A stretch of 5,493 bases of DNA. Source: an uncultured Oscillospiraceae bacterium. GTDB lineage: Bacteria > Bacillota > Clostridia > Oscillospirales > Ruminococcaceae. Location of the stretch: contig CAKSHT010000141.1 of the NCBI GenBank assembly GCA_934457235.1, forward strand, positions 1 through 5,493, read 5' to 3'. The notes under the pieces are model-generated. The model saw only the letters and a list, made by a program, of their open reading frames with translations, did no database searches and was not told the origin of the DNA. The position numbers and the translations under genes were made by a program. Every line of letters starts with the position of its first letter. The first letter of the stretch is position 1. This document shows, piece after piece, positions 1 to 5,493 of the stretch.

Positions 1-677
1 ATAAGGTCGCCGATTAGCAGGTTGGAGCCGCCGCCGAGCATTCTTGAAATGATGAACGTACTTATCGCCGGAACGAATACCATCGTAACTCCGGACATGA
101 TGCCCGGAACTGACAGCGGCACGATAACGCGGAACAGTACGGACACCGGGTTGCACCCCAGGTCGGACGCGGCCTCGATAAGGCTCTTGTCTATCTTCAC
201 CATGACGGAATACAGCGGCAGTATCATGAACGGAAGGTAATTGTAGACCATGCCGAGCACGACGGCGCCCTCGGTGTTTATAAGCTTGAACGGACCAAGT
301 CCCACCAGGCTGAACAGGTAATTAATAATACCATTGTTTCCAAGCAGCGTCATCCAGGCATATGTGCGCAGCAGGAAGTTCATCCACATCGGCAGCATGA
401 CTATCATCAGCATGGTGCCCTGGTGGTGCTTCTTCATTCGGGATAGCATGAAGGACACGGGATACGCCAGGATAAGGCATATCACGGTAGCTATGACCGC
501 AAGCCAGATGGAGCGTACAAATATGTTGGTGTACTGTCCGACGTTCGCGATGTAGTCCAGCGTGAAATTGCCCTCTTCGTCGGTGAACGCAAAGTAGGCC
601 ACCATCAGCAGCGGCACGACGATGAACACCGCCATCCATATCAGATAGGGCGTTGCAAAGACTTTAAGCTTCTTCAT
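1..677 (-). CDS. potB: Spermidine/putrescine ABC transporter permease PotB, 3' end missing at the window edge
   Basis: Reading the minus strand from the ATG at 677-675 gives 225 codons without a stop before the left edge. It is the inner-membrane permease that, with PotC, forms the channel of the PotABCD polyamine importer. Seen: an N-terminal membrane segment at about residues 7-31, further hydrophobic segments at about 57-78, 88-112, 138-159 and 190-213, and the cytoplasmic EAA loop that docks on the ATPase ([13 protein letters not shown] from residue 169, continuing to LSVPGI at 188-193). The family is usually about 270-290 residues, so roughly the last 50-60 are outside the window. The start is chosen because a G-rich ribosome site (GGGGGTG, about 6 bases upstream) precedes it and because it overlaps the end of potA by 14 bases, typical of translational coupling. 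PotC and PotD would be expected further left. A close relative for another substrate of the same permease class cannot be fully excluded. Confidence 0.93.
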   Translation of the reverse strand, partial: MKKLKVFATPYLIWMAVFIVVPLLMVAYFAFTDEEGNFTLDYIANVGQYTNIFVRSIWLAVIATVICLILAYPVSFMLSRMKKHHQGTMLMIVMLPMWMNFLLRTYAWMTLLGNNGIINYLFSLVGLGPFKLINTEGAVVLGMVYNYLPFMILPLYSVMVKIDKSLIEAASDLGCNPVSVLFRVIVPLSVPGIMSGVTMVFVPAISTFIISRMLGGGSNLLIGDL

Positions 678-1752
678 TCTGCTGCACCCCCATGAGCGCG
701 GGATATGCGCCCTCCTCCTTTGACTTCTTCATGATGTGGATATCAAAGGGGTCTACCGTCATGCCGATGGTAGTTCCCACCGGCTCCGCTTTTGTGGAGT
801 GTATCAGCCATTTGTGGTCTATGCAGTCCACGGTCATTTCGTAATGAACGCCCTTGAACACCACGGATTCCACAATTCCGGTAAGCTTTGCGTTCTCCGC
901 AGGTATCACCTTTACGTCCTCCGGACGGATAACGACGTCTACGATCTCGTTCTTGCCGAAACCCTTGTCCACGCAGTCAAAGCGGTTTCCGGCGAATTCA
1001 ACCAGGCAGTCCTGGAGCATGCAGCCGTTGACAATGTTGCTTTCGCCGATGAAGTCAGCGACAAATGCGTTTCTCGGCTCGTTGTAGATATCCGTTGGGG
1101 AGCCTATCTGCTGGATGTGCCCGGCGTTCATTACAACGACGGTATCGCTCATGGTGAGAGCTTCCTCCTGGTCGTGGGTGACATATACGAAAGTAAGTTC
1201 AAGCGCCTGCTGGATCTTGCGCAGCTCGGTCTGCATGTCCTTTCGGAGCTTTAAGTCCAGGGCGCCGAGCGGCTCGTCCAGCAGAAGTATCTTCGGGAGG
1301 TTTACTAGCGCCCTGGCTATTGCAACTCGCTGCTGCTGGCCGCCGGAAAGGCGCTGTACGGAGCGTTTTTCAAATCCGGTGAGGTTCACAAGCTCCAGCA
1401 TTTCTCCAACGCGGCGTACTATCTCCTTTTCGCTGTACTTCTTTATGCGCAGACCGAACGCGATGTTCTCGTATACGTTCAGGTGCGGGAACAGCGCGTA
1501 TTTCTGGAATACGGTGTTTACGTCGCGCTTGTGGGGCGGAAGGTCATTGATACGCTTCCCGTCCAGCAGTACGTCGCCGGAGGTTGGGGTAAGAAATCCG
1601 CCGATGATACGCAGAGTAGTCGTCTTTCCGCAGCCGGAGGGACCCAGCAGCGTCACGAATTCCTTGTCCTTGATATCCAGATTGATGTTCTTCAAAATCT
1701 GATCGCCGTCGAATTCAACGACGATGTTCCGCAGGCTTATGATATTTTCCAT
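664..1752 (-). CDS. potA: Spermidine/putrescine ABC transporter ATP-binding protein PotA
   Basis: This 362-residue cytoplasmic ATPase drives polyamine import through PotBC. The nucleotide-binding domain fills about residues 1-235: Walker A GPSGCGKT at 37-44, Q-loop glutamine 83, signature LSGGQQQR at 135-142, Walker B ILLLDEP at 155-161, D-loop GALD at 163-166 and switch histidine 193 in THDQEEA. The C-terminal part (about 240-345) is a TOBE-type regulatory domain with the family motif [10 protein letters not shown], as in PotA/MalK-class ATPases. All catalytic residues are present and the length is normal. The ATG at 1752-1750 is preceded by an AAGGAAGG ribosome site (minus strand, 1766-1759) with 6 bases of spacing. 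It is the first gene of the operon and overlaps potB by 14 bases. The motifs alone would fit other members of this importer ATPase class; the PotB-like neighbour makes polyamines the likely substrate. Confidence 0.95.
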   Translation of the reverse strand: MENIISLRNIVVEFDGDQILKNINLDIKDKEFVTLLGPSGCGKTTTLRIIGGFLTPTSGDVLLDGKRINDLPPHKRDVNTVFQKYALFPHLNVYENIAFGLRIKKYSEKEIVRRVGEMLELVNLTGFEKRSVQRLSGGQQQRVAIARALVNLPKILLLDEPLGALDLKLRKDMQTELRKIQQALELTFVYVTHDQEEALTMSDTVVVMNAGHIQQIGSPTDIYNEPRNAFVADFIGESNIVNGCMLQDCLVEFAGNRFDCVDKGFGKNEIVDVVIRPEDVKVIPAENAKLTGIVESVVFKGVHYEMTVDCIDHKWLIHSTKAEPVGTTIGMTVDPFDIHIMKKSKEEGAYPALMGVQQNEEA

Positions 1753-1758
1753 TGCAGA

Positions 1759-1766
1759 CCTTCCTT
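1759..1766 (-). promoter_or_regulatory. Ribosome binding site of potA
   Basis: The minus strand reads AAGGAAGG, 6 bases before the ATG at 1752. It decides the chosen start of potA. Confidence 0.75.
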
Positions 1767-1778
1767 TGTTTTAAAAGA

Positions 1779-1790
1779 TGTACCGGTACA
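1779..1790. promoter_or_regulatory. Perfect 12-base palindrome in the pot leader, candidate operator
   Basis: TGTACCGGTACA is its own reverse complement. A further GTACA half-site follows directly at 1791-1795. It lies about 14-25 bases downstream of the predicted pot start point and 27 bases before the potA start codon, a place where a dimeric repressor could block transcription. Polyamine importers are often regulated by helix-turn-helix repressors, but no regulator gene is in this window and I do not recognise the motif. Operator function is inference. Confidence 0.4.
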
Positions 1791-1810
1791 GTACACATAC
1801 CAAATAACAG

Positions 1811-1837
1811 TTTATAATAAAATGCCCGTATTGTCAA
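1811..1837 (-). promoter_or_regulatory. Probable sigma-A promoter of the pot operon
   Basis: On the minus strand there is a perfect -35 TTGACA (1837-1832), then 15 bases, then TATAAA (1816-1811), which matches 5 of 6 -10 positions. A shifted -10 such as TAAACT would give a 17-base spacer with a poorer match. Transcription would begin near 1804 and leave a leader of about 50 bases before potA. The region is AT-rich and divergent to the leuS promoter. The spacing is one or two bases short of optimal, so the exact -10 is uncertain. Confidence 0.6.
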
Positions 1838-1958
1838 TGTTTTTTTGAAAATCCGTTATTTTTTTAATGTATTTCGGAAATATGCCGGAACGCATAGACA
1901 TAATATGTAAATCAGCTGCCTGCGCAGCGTGTATGAACGGCTTTTTTGCTGATAATGA

Positions 1959-1987
1959 TTGACAACCGCACGGAATTATAGTATAAT
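1959..1987 (+). promoter_or_regulatory. Perfect-consensus sigma-A promoter of leuS
   Basis: TTGACA (1959-1964) and TATAAT (1982-1987) are separated by exactly 17 bases, a full match to the housekeeping consensus. Transcription should start near 1994, giving a leader of about 42 bases. That is too short to hold a T-box riboswitch, which commonly controls leuS in Firmicutes. The match suggests strong constitutive expression. Confidence 0.85.
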
Positions 1988-2018
1988 ATAGTATTGTAAA
2001 AATAACAAAAATCCTATT

Positions 2019-2025
2019 GAAAGGA
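2019..2025 (+). promoter_or_regulatory. Ribosome binding site of leuS
   Basis: GAAAGGA lies 10 bases before the ATG at 2036 and is followed by an A-rich spacer. It supports that start, which also gives the standard LeuRS N-terminus. Confidence 0.7.
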
Positions 2026-2035
2026 CATCAAAAAA

Positions 2036-4462
2036 ATGGGTTATGATTTTACCGCCATTGAAAGCAAGTGGCAGAAATACTGGGACGAGCACAAGACGTT
2101 CCACGCTGAAAACGACTATTCCAAGCCGAAGTTCTACGCGCTTGTAGAGTTCCCGTATCCCTCTGGTCAGGGACTTCACATCGGTCACCCACGTCCCTAC
2201 ACCGCGATGGATATCGTATCCAGAAAGCGCAGACTCCAGGGTTATAACGTGCTGTTCCCGATGGGCTGGGACGCATTCGGTCTGCCGACTGAGAACTTCG
2301 CTATCAAGAACAAGATCCACCCGGCTATCGTAACAAAGAACAATGTTGCACGCTTCAAGGCACAGTTGAAGTCCCTTGGTCTGTCCTTTGACTGGGACAG
2401 GGAGATAAACACCACCGACCCTGATTACTTCAAGTGGACGCAGTGGATATTCCTCAAGCTGTTCAAGGCCGGTCTGGCTTACAAGAAGGAAATGAACGTA
2501 AACTGGTGCACATCCTGCAAGGTCGTACTGGCTAACGAGGAAGTCGTAAACGGCGTCTGCGAGCGCTGTGGCGGCGAGGTAGTCCACAAGGTGAAGAGCC
2601 AGTGGATGCTCAAGATCACCGAGTACGCGCAGAAGCTCATCGACGACCTCGACAGCGTTGACTACTTTGAAAAGATAAAGACCGCGCAGAAGAACTGGAT
2701 AGGCCGTTCCACCGGTGCAGAGGTGGATTTCACCACCACCGCCGGCGATATGCTGACTGTTTATACCACCCGTCCCGACACTCTGTTCGGCGCGACTTAT
2801 ATGGTAATCTCTCCGGAGCATCCCATTATTGAGAAGTGGGCTGACAAGCTCCAGAACATGGATGATATCCGCGAATACCAGGCAGCCGCAGCGCGCAAGT
2901 CCGATTTCGACCGCACCGAGATGAACAAGGACAAGACCGGCGTTAAGCTGGAGGGCGTCCGTGCGATAAATCCCGTAAACGGTAAGGAGATTCCGATCTT
3001 CATTTCCGACTATGTTCTGATGACCTATGGCACCGGCGCCATCATGGCTGTCCCGGCGCACGATACCCGTGACTGGGAGTTCGCGAAGGTGTTCGACCTG
3101 CCGATAATCGAGGTAGTAAAGGGTGGCGAGGATGTTCAGAAAGAAGCGTTTACCGACTGCGCCACCGGAGTTATGGTGAACTCCGAGTTCCTGGACGGAC
3201 TTTCCGTTGAGGACGCAAAGGTGAAGATAAAGGAGTGGCTCACCGCAAACGGCAAGGGCCGCGAGAAGGTAAACTACAAGCTGCGTGACTGGGTATTCTC
3301 CCGTCAGAGATACTGGGGCGAGCCTATCCCGGTTGTCAACTGCGAGAAGTGCGGCTGGGTAGCTCTTCCCGAAAGCGAGCTTCCTCTGAAGCTCCCGGAC
3401 GTTGAAAGCTACATGCCTACAGACACCGGCGAAAGCCCGCTGTCCACACTTGAAAGCTTCATCAACACAACCTGTCCGTGCTGCGGAGGCCCTGCAAAGC
3501 GCGAGACCGACACCATGCCCCAGTGGGCTGGTTCCAGCTGGTATTTCCTGCGCTACTGCGACCCGCACAACGACAAGGAACTTGCTTCCAGGGAAGCGCT
3601 CAAGTACTGGATGCCCGTTGACTGGTACAACGGCGGTATGGAGCACACAACTCTTCACCTGCTGTACAGCCGTTTCTGGCATAAGTTCCTGTACGACCAG
3701 GGCGTAGTTCCCTGCAAGGAGCCGTATATGAAGCGTACCTCCCACGGAATGATACTCGGCAAGGATCCAGAACGTCCCGGCGAGTTCACAAAGATGTCCA
3801 AGTCCAAGGGCAACGTTGTAAATCCTGACGATGTAGTCAGGGAGTTCGGTGCGGATACGCTCCGCCTGTACGAGATGTTCGTCGGCGACTTCGAGAAAGC
3901 TGCTCCCTGGCAGGAGAACGGCATAAAGGGCTGCAAGCGCTTCCTCGACAGAGTATGGGCTATGCAGGATAAGGTAGTGCCCGGCGACGAGTACAGCGAC
4001 AAGCTCCGTGCTTCCATGCACAAGACCATCAAGAAGGTAAGCGAGGACATCGAAACGCTGAAGTTCAACACCGCCATCGCTACCATGATGGGACTGCTCA
4101 ACGAGATAGACGCAGCAGGCTCCCTGACCCGCGCAGACTATAGAACTCTGCTGATACTGCTGAACCCGTTCGCACCGCACATCACCGAGGAGCTGTACCA
4201 GGTAATGGGCTACGAGGGCGTGCTCAACGAGCAGAAGTGGGTAGAGTATGACGAGAAGCTCTGCGTTGAGGACAGCGTTGAGATCGTTGTACAGGTAAAC
4301 GGCAAGGTAAAGGCACGCTTCAACGCGCCCGTAAACTGCGACAAGGACGAGCTGGAGAAGCTGGCGCTCGACCTGCCGGAGGTAAAGGCGCTGACAGATG
4401 GCAAGACCATCGTAAAGAAGATCGCCGTTCCGAACAAGCTTGTCAACATCGTTGTAAAGTGA
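2036..4462 (+). CDS. leuS: Leucyl-tRNA synthetase (LeuRS)
   Basis: This cytoplasmic class I synthetase of 808 residues attaches leucine to tRNA-Leu and hydrolyses mischarged tRNA. In order: HIGH motif at 48-51; zinc knuckle with C158, C161, C175 and C178; WIGRS at 221-225 leading into the CP1 editing domain, with the threonine-rich TTRPDT at 244-249 and [12 protein letters not shown] at 332-343, whose D343 matches the editing aspartate of the family; YWGEP at 426-430; a second four-cysteine cluster C436/C439 and C480/C483; GSSWYFLRY from 499; KMSKS at 586-590; anticodon-binding helices from about 627; and the C-terminal tRNA-binding domain with VQVNGKVK at 752-759. Only about 20 residues separate the HGMIL segment from KMSKS, so the roughly 50-residue leucine-specific insertion of E. 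coli LeuRS is absent, as in Bacillus-type enzymes. Length is normal for that type. The deacetylase gene follows after 4 bases. No TTA, CTA or TCA codon occurs, a sign of strong codon bias. Confidence 0.98.
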   Translation: MGYDFTAIESKWQKYWDEHKTFHAENDYSKPKFYALVEFPYPSGQGLHIGHPRPYTAMDIVSRKRRLQGYNVLFPMGWDAFGLPTENFAIKNKIHPAIVTKNNVARFKAQLKSLGLSFDWDREINTTDPDYFKWTQWIFLKLFKAGLAYKKEMNVNWCTSCKVVLANEEVVNGVCERCGGEVVHKVKSQWMLKITEYAQKLIDDLDSVDYFEKIKTAQKNWIGRSTGAEVDFTTTAGDMLTVYTTRPDTLFGATYMVISPEHPIIEKWADKLQNMDDIREYQAAAARKSDFDRTEMNKDKTGVKLEGVRAINPVNGKEIPIFISDYVLMTYGTGAIMAVPAHDTRDWEFAKVFDLPIIEVVKGGEDVQKEAFTDCATGVMVNSEFLDGLSVEDAKVKIKEWLTANGKGREKVNYKLRDWVFSRQRYWGEPIPVVNCEKCGWVALPESELPLKLPDVESYMPTDTGESPLSTLESFINTTCPCCGGPAKRETDTMPQWAGSSWYFLRYCDPHNDKELASREALKYWMPVDWYNGGMEHTTLHLLYSRFWHKFLYDQGVVPCKEPYMKRTSHGMILGKDPERPGEFTKMSKSKGNVVNPDDVVREFGADTLRLYEMFVGDFEKAAPWQENGIKGCKRFLDRVWAMQDKVVPGDEYSDKLRASMHKTIKKVSEDIETLKFNTAIATMMGLLNEIDAAGSLTRADYRTLLILLNPFAPHITEELYQVMGYEGVLNEQKWVEYDEKLCVEDSVEIVVQVNGKVKARFNAPVNCDKDELEKLALDLPEVKALTDGKTIVKKIAVPNKLVNIVVK

Positions 4463-4466
4463 CGGC

Positions 4467-5369
4467 ATGAAGAATATGATAAAAGGCATTGCGCTGGCTC
4501 TGGCTGCTGCGCTTTCCCTTACAGCGTGCGCCGGGAATAATTCCGGCAGCGCTGATGAAAGCCAGAATTCCGGGAGCACCGCCGCTGTGACCGCGGAAGC
4601 CCTGCCGACTGACGATAACCCGGCGGGAACCGCAGACGGCGTACAGCCGGAGGATCCCGGGACTGAGACCGGCTCTCATGAAAGCGGAGCGACCGCAGAA
4701 GCCGTAATTACGCCGATGGAGGATACAGGGATGAGCGAGGAAGTCAAGTACATCGCGCTGACATTTGACGACGGACCGAATGCCACCACGACTAACGAAG
4801 TTATCGACAAGCTGGAGAAGTACGGCATAGTGGCTTCGTTCTTCCTGGTGGGAAATAATATCAACGACGAGAGCGCAAAGGCAGTGAAGCGCGCGTATGA
4901 CCTGGGCTGCGAGATAGACAATCACAGCCGCACGCACAGCAACATGACGGAGCTTTCCGCTGAGGATATAAAGGCAGAATACGACTACACCGACGGAAAG
5001 GTGTATGAGATAACCGGAGAGCACACGAAGTTCTTCCGTCCGCCGTATATCGCGGTTCATCAGATAGTGTTCGACAACATTGACGTCCCGTTTATCGCCG
5101 GAATAGGCGCGAACGACTGGGAGGACAGAGTTACCGCTGAAATGCGTGCACGAATGATCCTCAAACAGGCAAAGGACGGTGATATAATCCTGCTGCACGA
5201 CGCCGAGGGCAATTCCATGACAGTCGAGGCGCTGGACACCATTATCCCTGAGCTTCAGAAGCAGGGATACAAGTTCGTGACAGTCACCGAGCTTTTCAAG
5301 GCAAAGGGCATCACACCAGACATGGAAAAGGTGTACACCAACGTAATGCAGAAGTATCAGTACAACTGA
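4467..5369 (+). CDS. Lipid-anchored NodB-family polysaccharide deacetylase
   Basis: A 300-residue exported lipoprotein. The N-terminus has a lysine-containing start, a hydrophobic stretch (about 7-19) and lipobox LTAC at 18-21, so C21 would be lipidated and the protein held on the outer face of the membrane. Residues 22 to about 90 form a low-complexity linker rich in Ala, Gly, Ser, Thr and acidic residues. The NodB domain (about 95-285) has all five motifs: TFDDGP 99-104 (base D101, metal ligand D102), HSRTH 153-157 (metal ligands H153 and H157), RPPY 191-194, NDW 216-218 and LLHD 242-245 (H244). It should remove acetyl groups from GlcNAc or MurNAc in peptidoglycan or from an exported glycan. 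The substrate cannot be told, and xylan esterases share the fold. It begins 4 bases after leuS with only a weak AAAG ribosome site (4456-4459), so translation is probably coupled. A second in-frame ATG at 4476 is possible but shortens the signal peptide. Confidence 0.9.
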   Translation: MKNMIKGIALALAAALSLTACAGNNSGSADESQNSGSTAAVTAEALPTDDNPAGTADGVQPEDPGTETGSHESGATAEAVITPMEDTGMSEEVKYIALTFDDGPNATTTNEVIDKLEKYGIVASFFLVGNNINDESAKAVKRAYDLGCEIDNHSRTHSNMTELSAEDIKAEYDYTDGKVYEITGEHTKFFRPPYIAVHQIVFDNIDVPFIAGIGANDWEDRVTAEMRARMILKQAKDGDIILLHDAEGNSMTVEALDTIIPELQKQGYKFVTVTELFKAKGITPDMEKVYTNVMQKYQYN

Positions 5370-5392
5370 TACTACATTTAAATAGCAAGAAA

Positions 5393-5416
5393 CCCCGGCA
5401 GAATAACCTGCCGGGG
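5393..5416. terminator. GC-rich hairpin, probable terminator of the leuS operon
   Basis: A perfect 9-base stem, CCCCGGCAG (5393-5401) and CTGCCGGGG (5408-5416), with a 6-base loop, starts 24 bases after the deacetylase stop codon. On the plus strand no T-run follows it. On the minus strand the stem is followed by TTTCTTGCTATTT, so the better intrinsic-terminator form points left. It may stop transcription from both sides, with the hairpin just downstream helping on the plus strand. Confidence 0.6.
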
Positions 5417-5428
5417 TGAGACCGTCGA

Positions 5429-5450
5429 AAAAGTCACTAAAGTGACTTTT
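5429..5450. repeat. Perfect 10-base inverted repeat, possible second terminator or part of a dispersed repeat
   Basis: AAAAGTCACT (5429-5438) and AGTGACTTTT (5441-5450) are exact reverse complements separated by AA. In either direction the stem ends in TTTT, so it can act as a short bidirectional terminator. Its core is weak (GTCAC/GTGAC). It sits 12 bases after the GC-rich hairpin. Confidence 0.5.
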
Positions 5451-5467
5451 CCGCCGAAACAATCCGA

Positions 5468-5491
5468 GGACATTGGGCGTTGCCCAAGTCC
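5468..5491. repeat. REP-like imperfect palindrome at the right edge
   Basis: GGAC (5468-5471), a bulged A at 5472, TTGGGC (5473-5478), loop GTT (5479-5481), GCCCAA (5482-5487) and GTCC (5488-5491) form a 10-pair stem with one bulge. It has the look of a short dispersed intergenic palindrome and is close to the window edge, so its full extent is unknown. Whether it recurs in the genome cannot be seen here. Confidence 0.4.
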
Positions 5492-5493
5492 AC

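Noticed and set aside
736..1848. Plus-strand open frames across potA
   Set aside because: They are antisense shadows of a gene with complete ABC ATPase motifs.
1898..1908. Short inverted repeat ACATA-A-TATGT in the divergent spacer
   Set aside because: Five-base arms in AT-rich DNA, about 50 bases upstream of the leuS -35, are easily due to chance, and no second copy is seen.
1915..1928. Small hairpin GCTGC-N4-GCAGC between the pot and leuS promoters
   Set aside because: The stem is only 5 pairs and is not directly followed by a T-run, so it is not a convincing terminator or RNA element.
2012..2025. TCCT/AGGA pairing that could hide the leuS ribosome site
   Set aside because: The stem has only 4 pairs with a 6-base loop, too weak to call a regulatory structure without conservation.
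1976..4579. An 867-codon open frame on the minus strand covering all of leuS
   Set aside because: It is exactly in register with the leuS codons and is open only because leuS lacks TTA, CTA and TCA. Its translation has no recognisable domain, while leuS has every LeuRS motif.
4443..5462. A 339-codon open frame on the minus strand over the deacetylase gene
   Set aside because: It is again codon-aligned antisense to a gene with all NodB motifs, starts inside the hairpin region, and shows no recognisable domain.

Overview
The window looks like ordinary chromosomal DNA from a low-to-mid GC member of the Firmicutes, most likely a gut-type Clostridia such as the Ruminococcus/Oscillospiraceae group. 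This is an inference. It rests on the pot operon layout, on a Bacillus/Clostridia-size LeuRS of 808 residues without the long leucine-specific insertion, on near-consensus housekeeping promoters in AT-rich spacers, and on an NlpA-style lipobox on the last gene. No 16S rRNA or species marker is present.

Layout. The left part (1-1752) is on the minus strand. It holds the start of a polyamine ABC importer operon, potA (ATPase, complete) followed by potB (permease, cut by the left edge); the two genes overlap by 14 bases. The 283-base spacer 1753-2035 is a divergent control region. It carries a minus-strand promoter with a perfect 12-base palindrome downstream of it for pot, and a perfect-consensus TTGACA-N17-TATAAT plus-strand promoter for leuS. 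The right part (2036-5369) holds leuS (leucyl-tRNA synthetase, complete with synthetic, editing and zinc modules). Four bases after it comes a gene for a lipid-anchored NodB-family polysaccharide deacetylase, probably co-transcribed. The last 124 bases hold three consecutive hairpins: a strong GC-rich stem that probably terminates transcription, a perfect 10-base inverted repeat, and a REP-like stem reaching almost to the right edge.

How the genes relate. The pot genes import spermidine/putrescine and are not functionally linked to leuS. LeuRS charges tRNA-Leu in the cytoplasm, while the deacetylase would act on cell-wall or exported glycans outside the membrane, so their pairing looks like transcriptional convenience rather than a pathway. 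I found no CRISPR array, mobile element, RNA gene, toxin-antitoxin pair or defence system, and no clear evidence for an undescribed system. The most useful leads are the pot-leader palindrome, the apparent lack of a T-box ahead of leuS, and the hairpin cluster at the right end.
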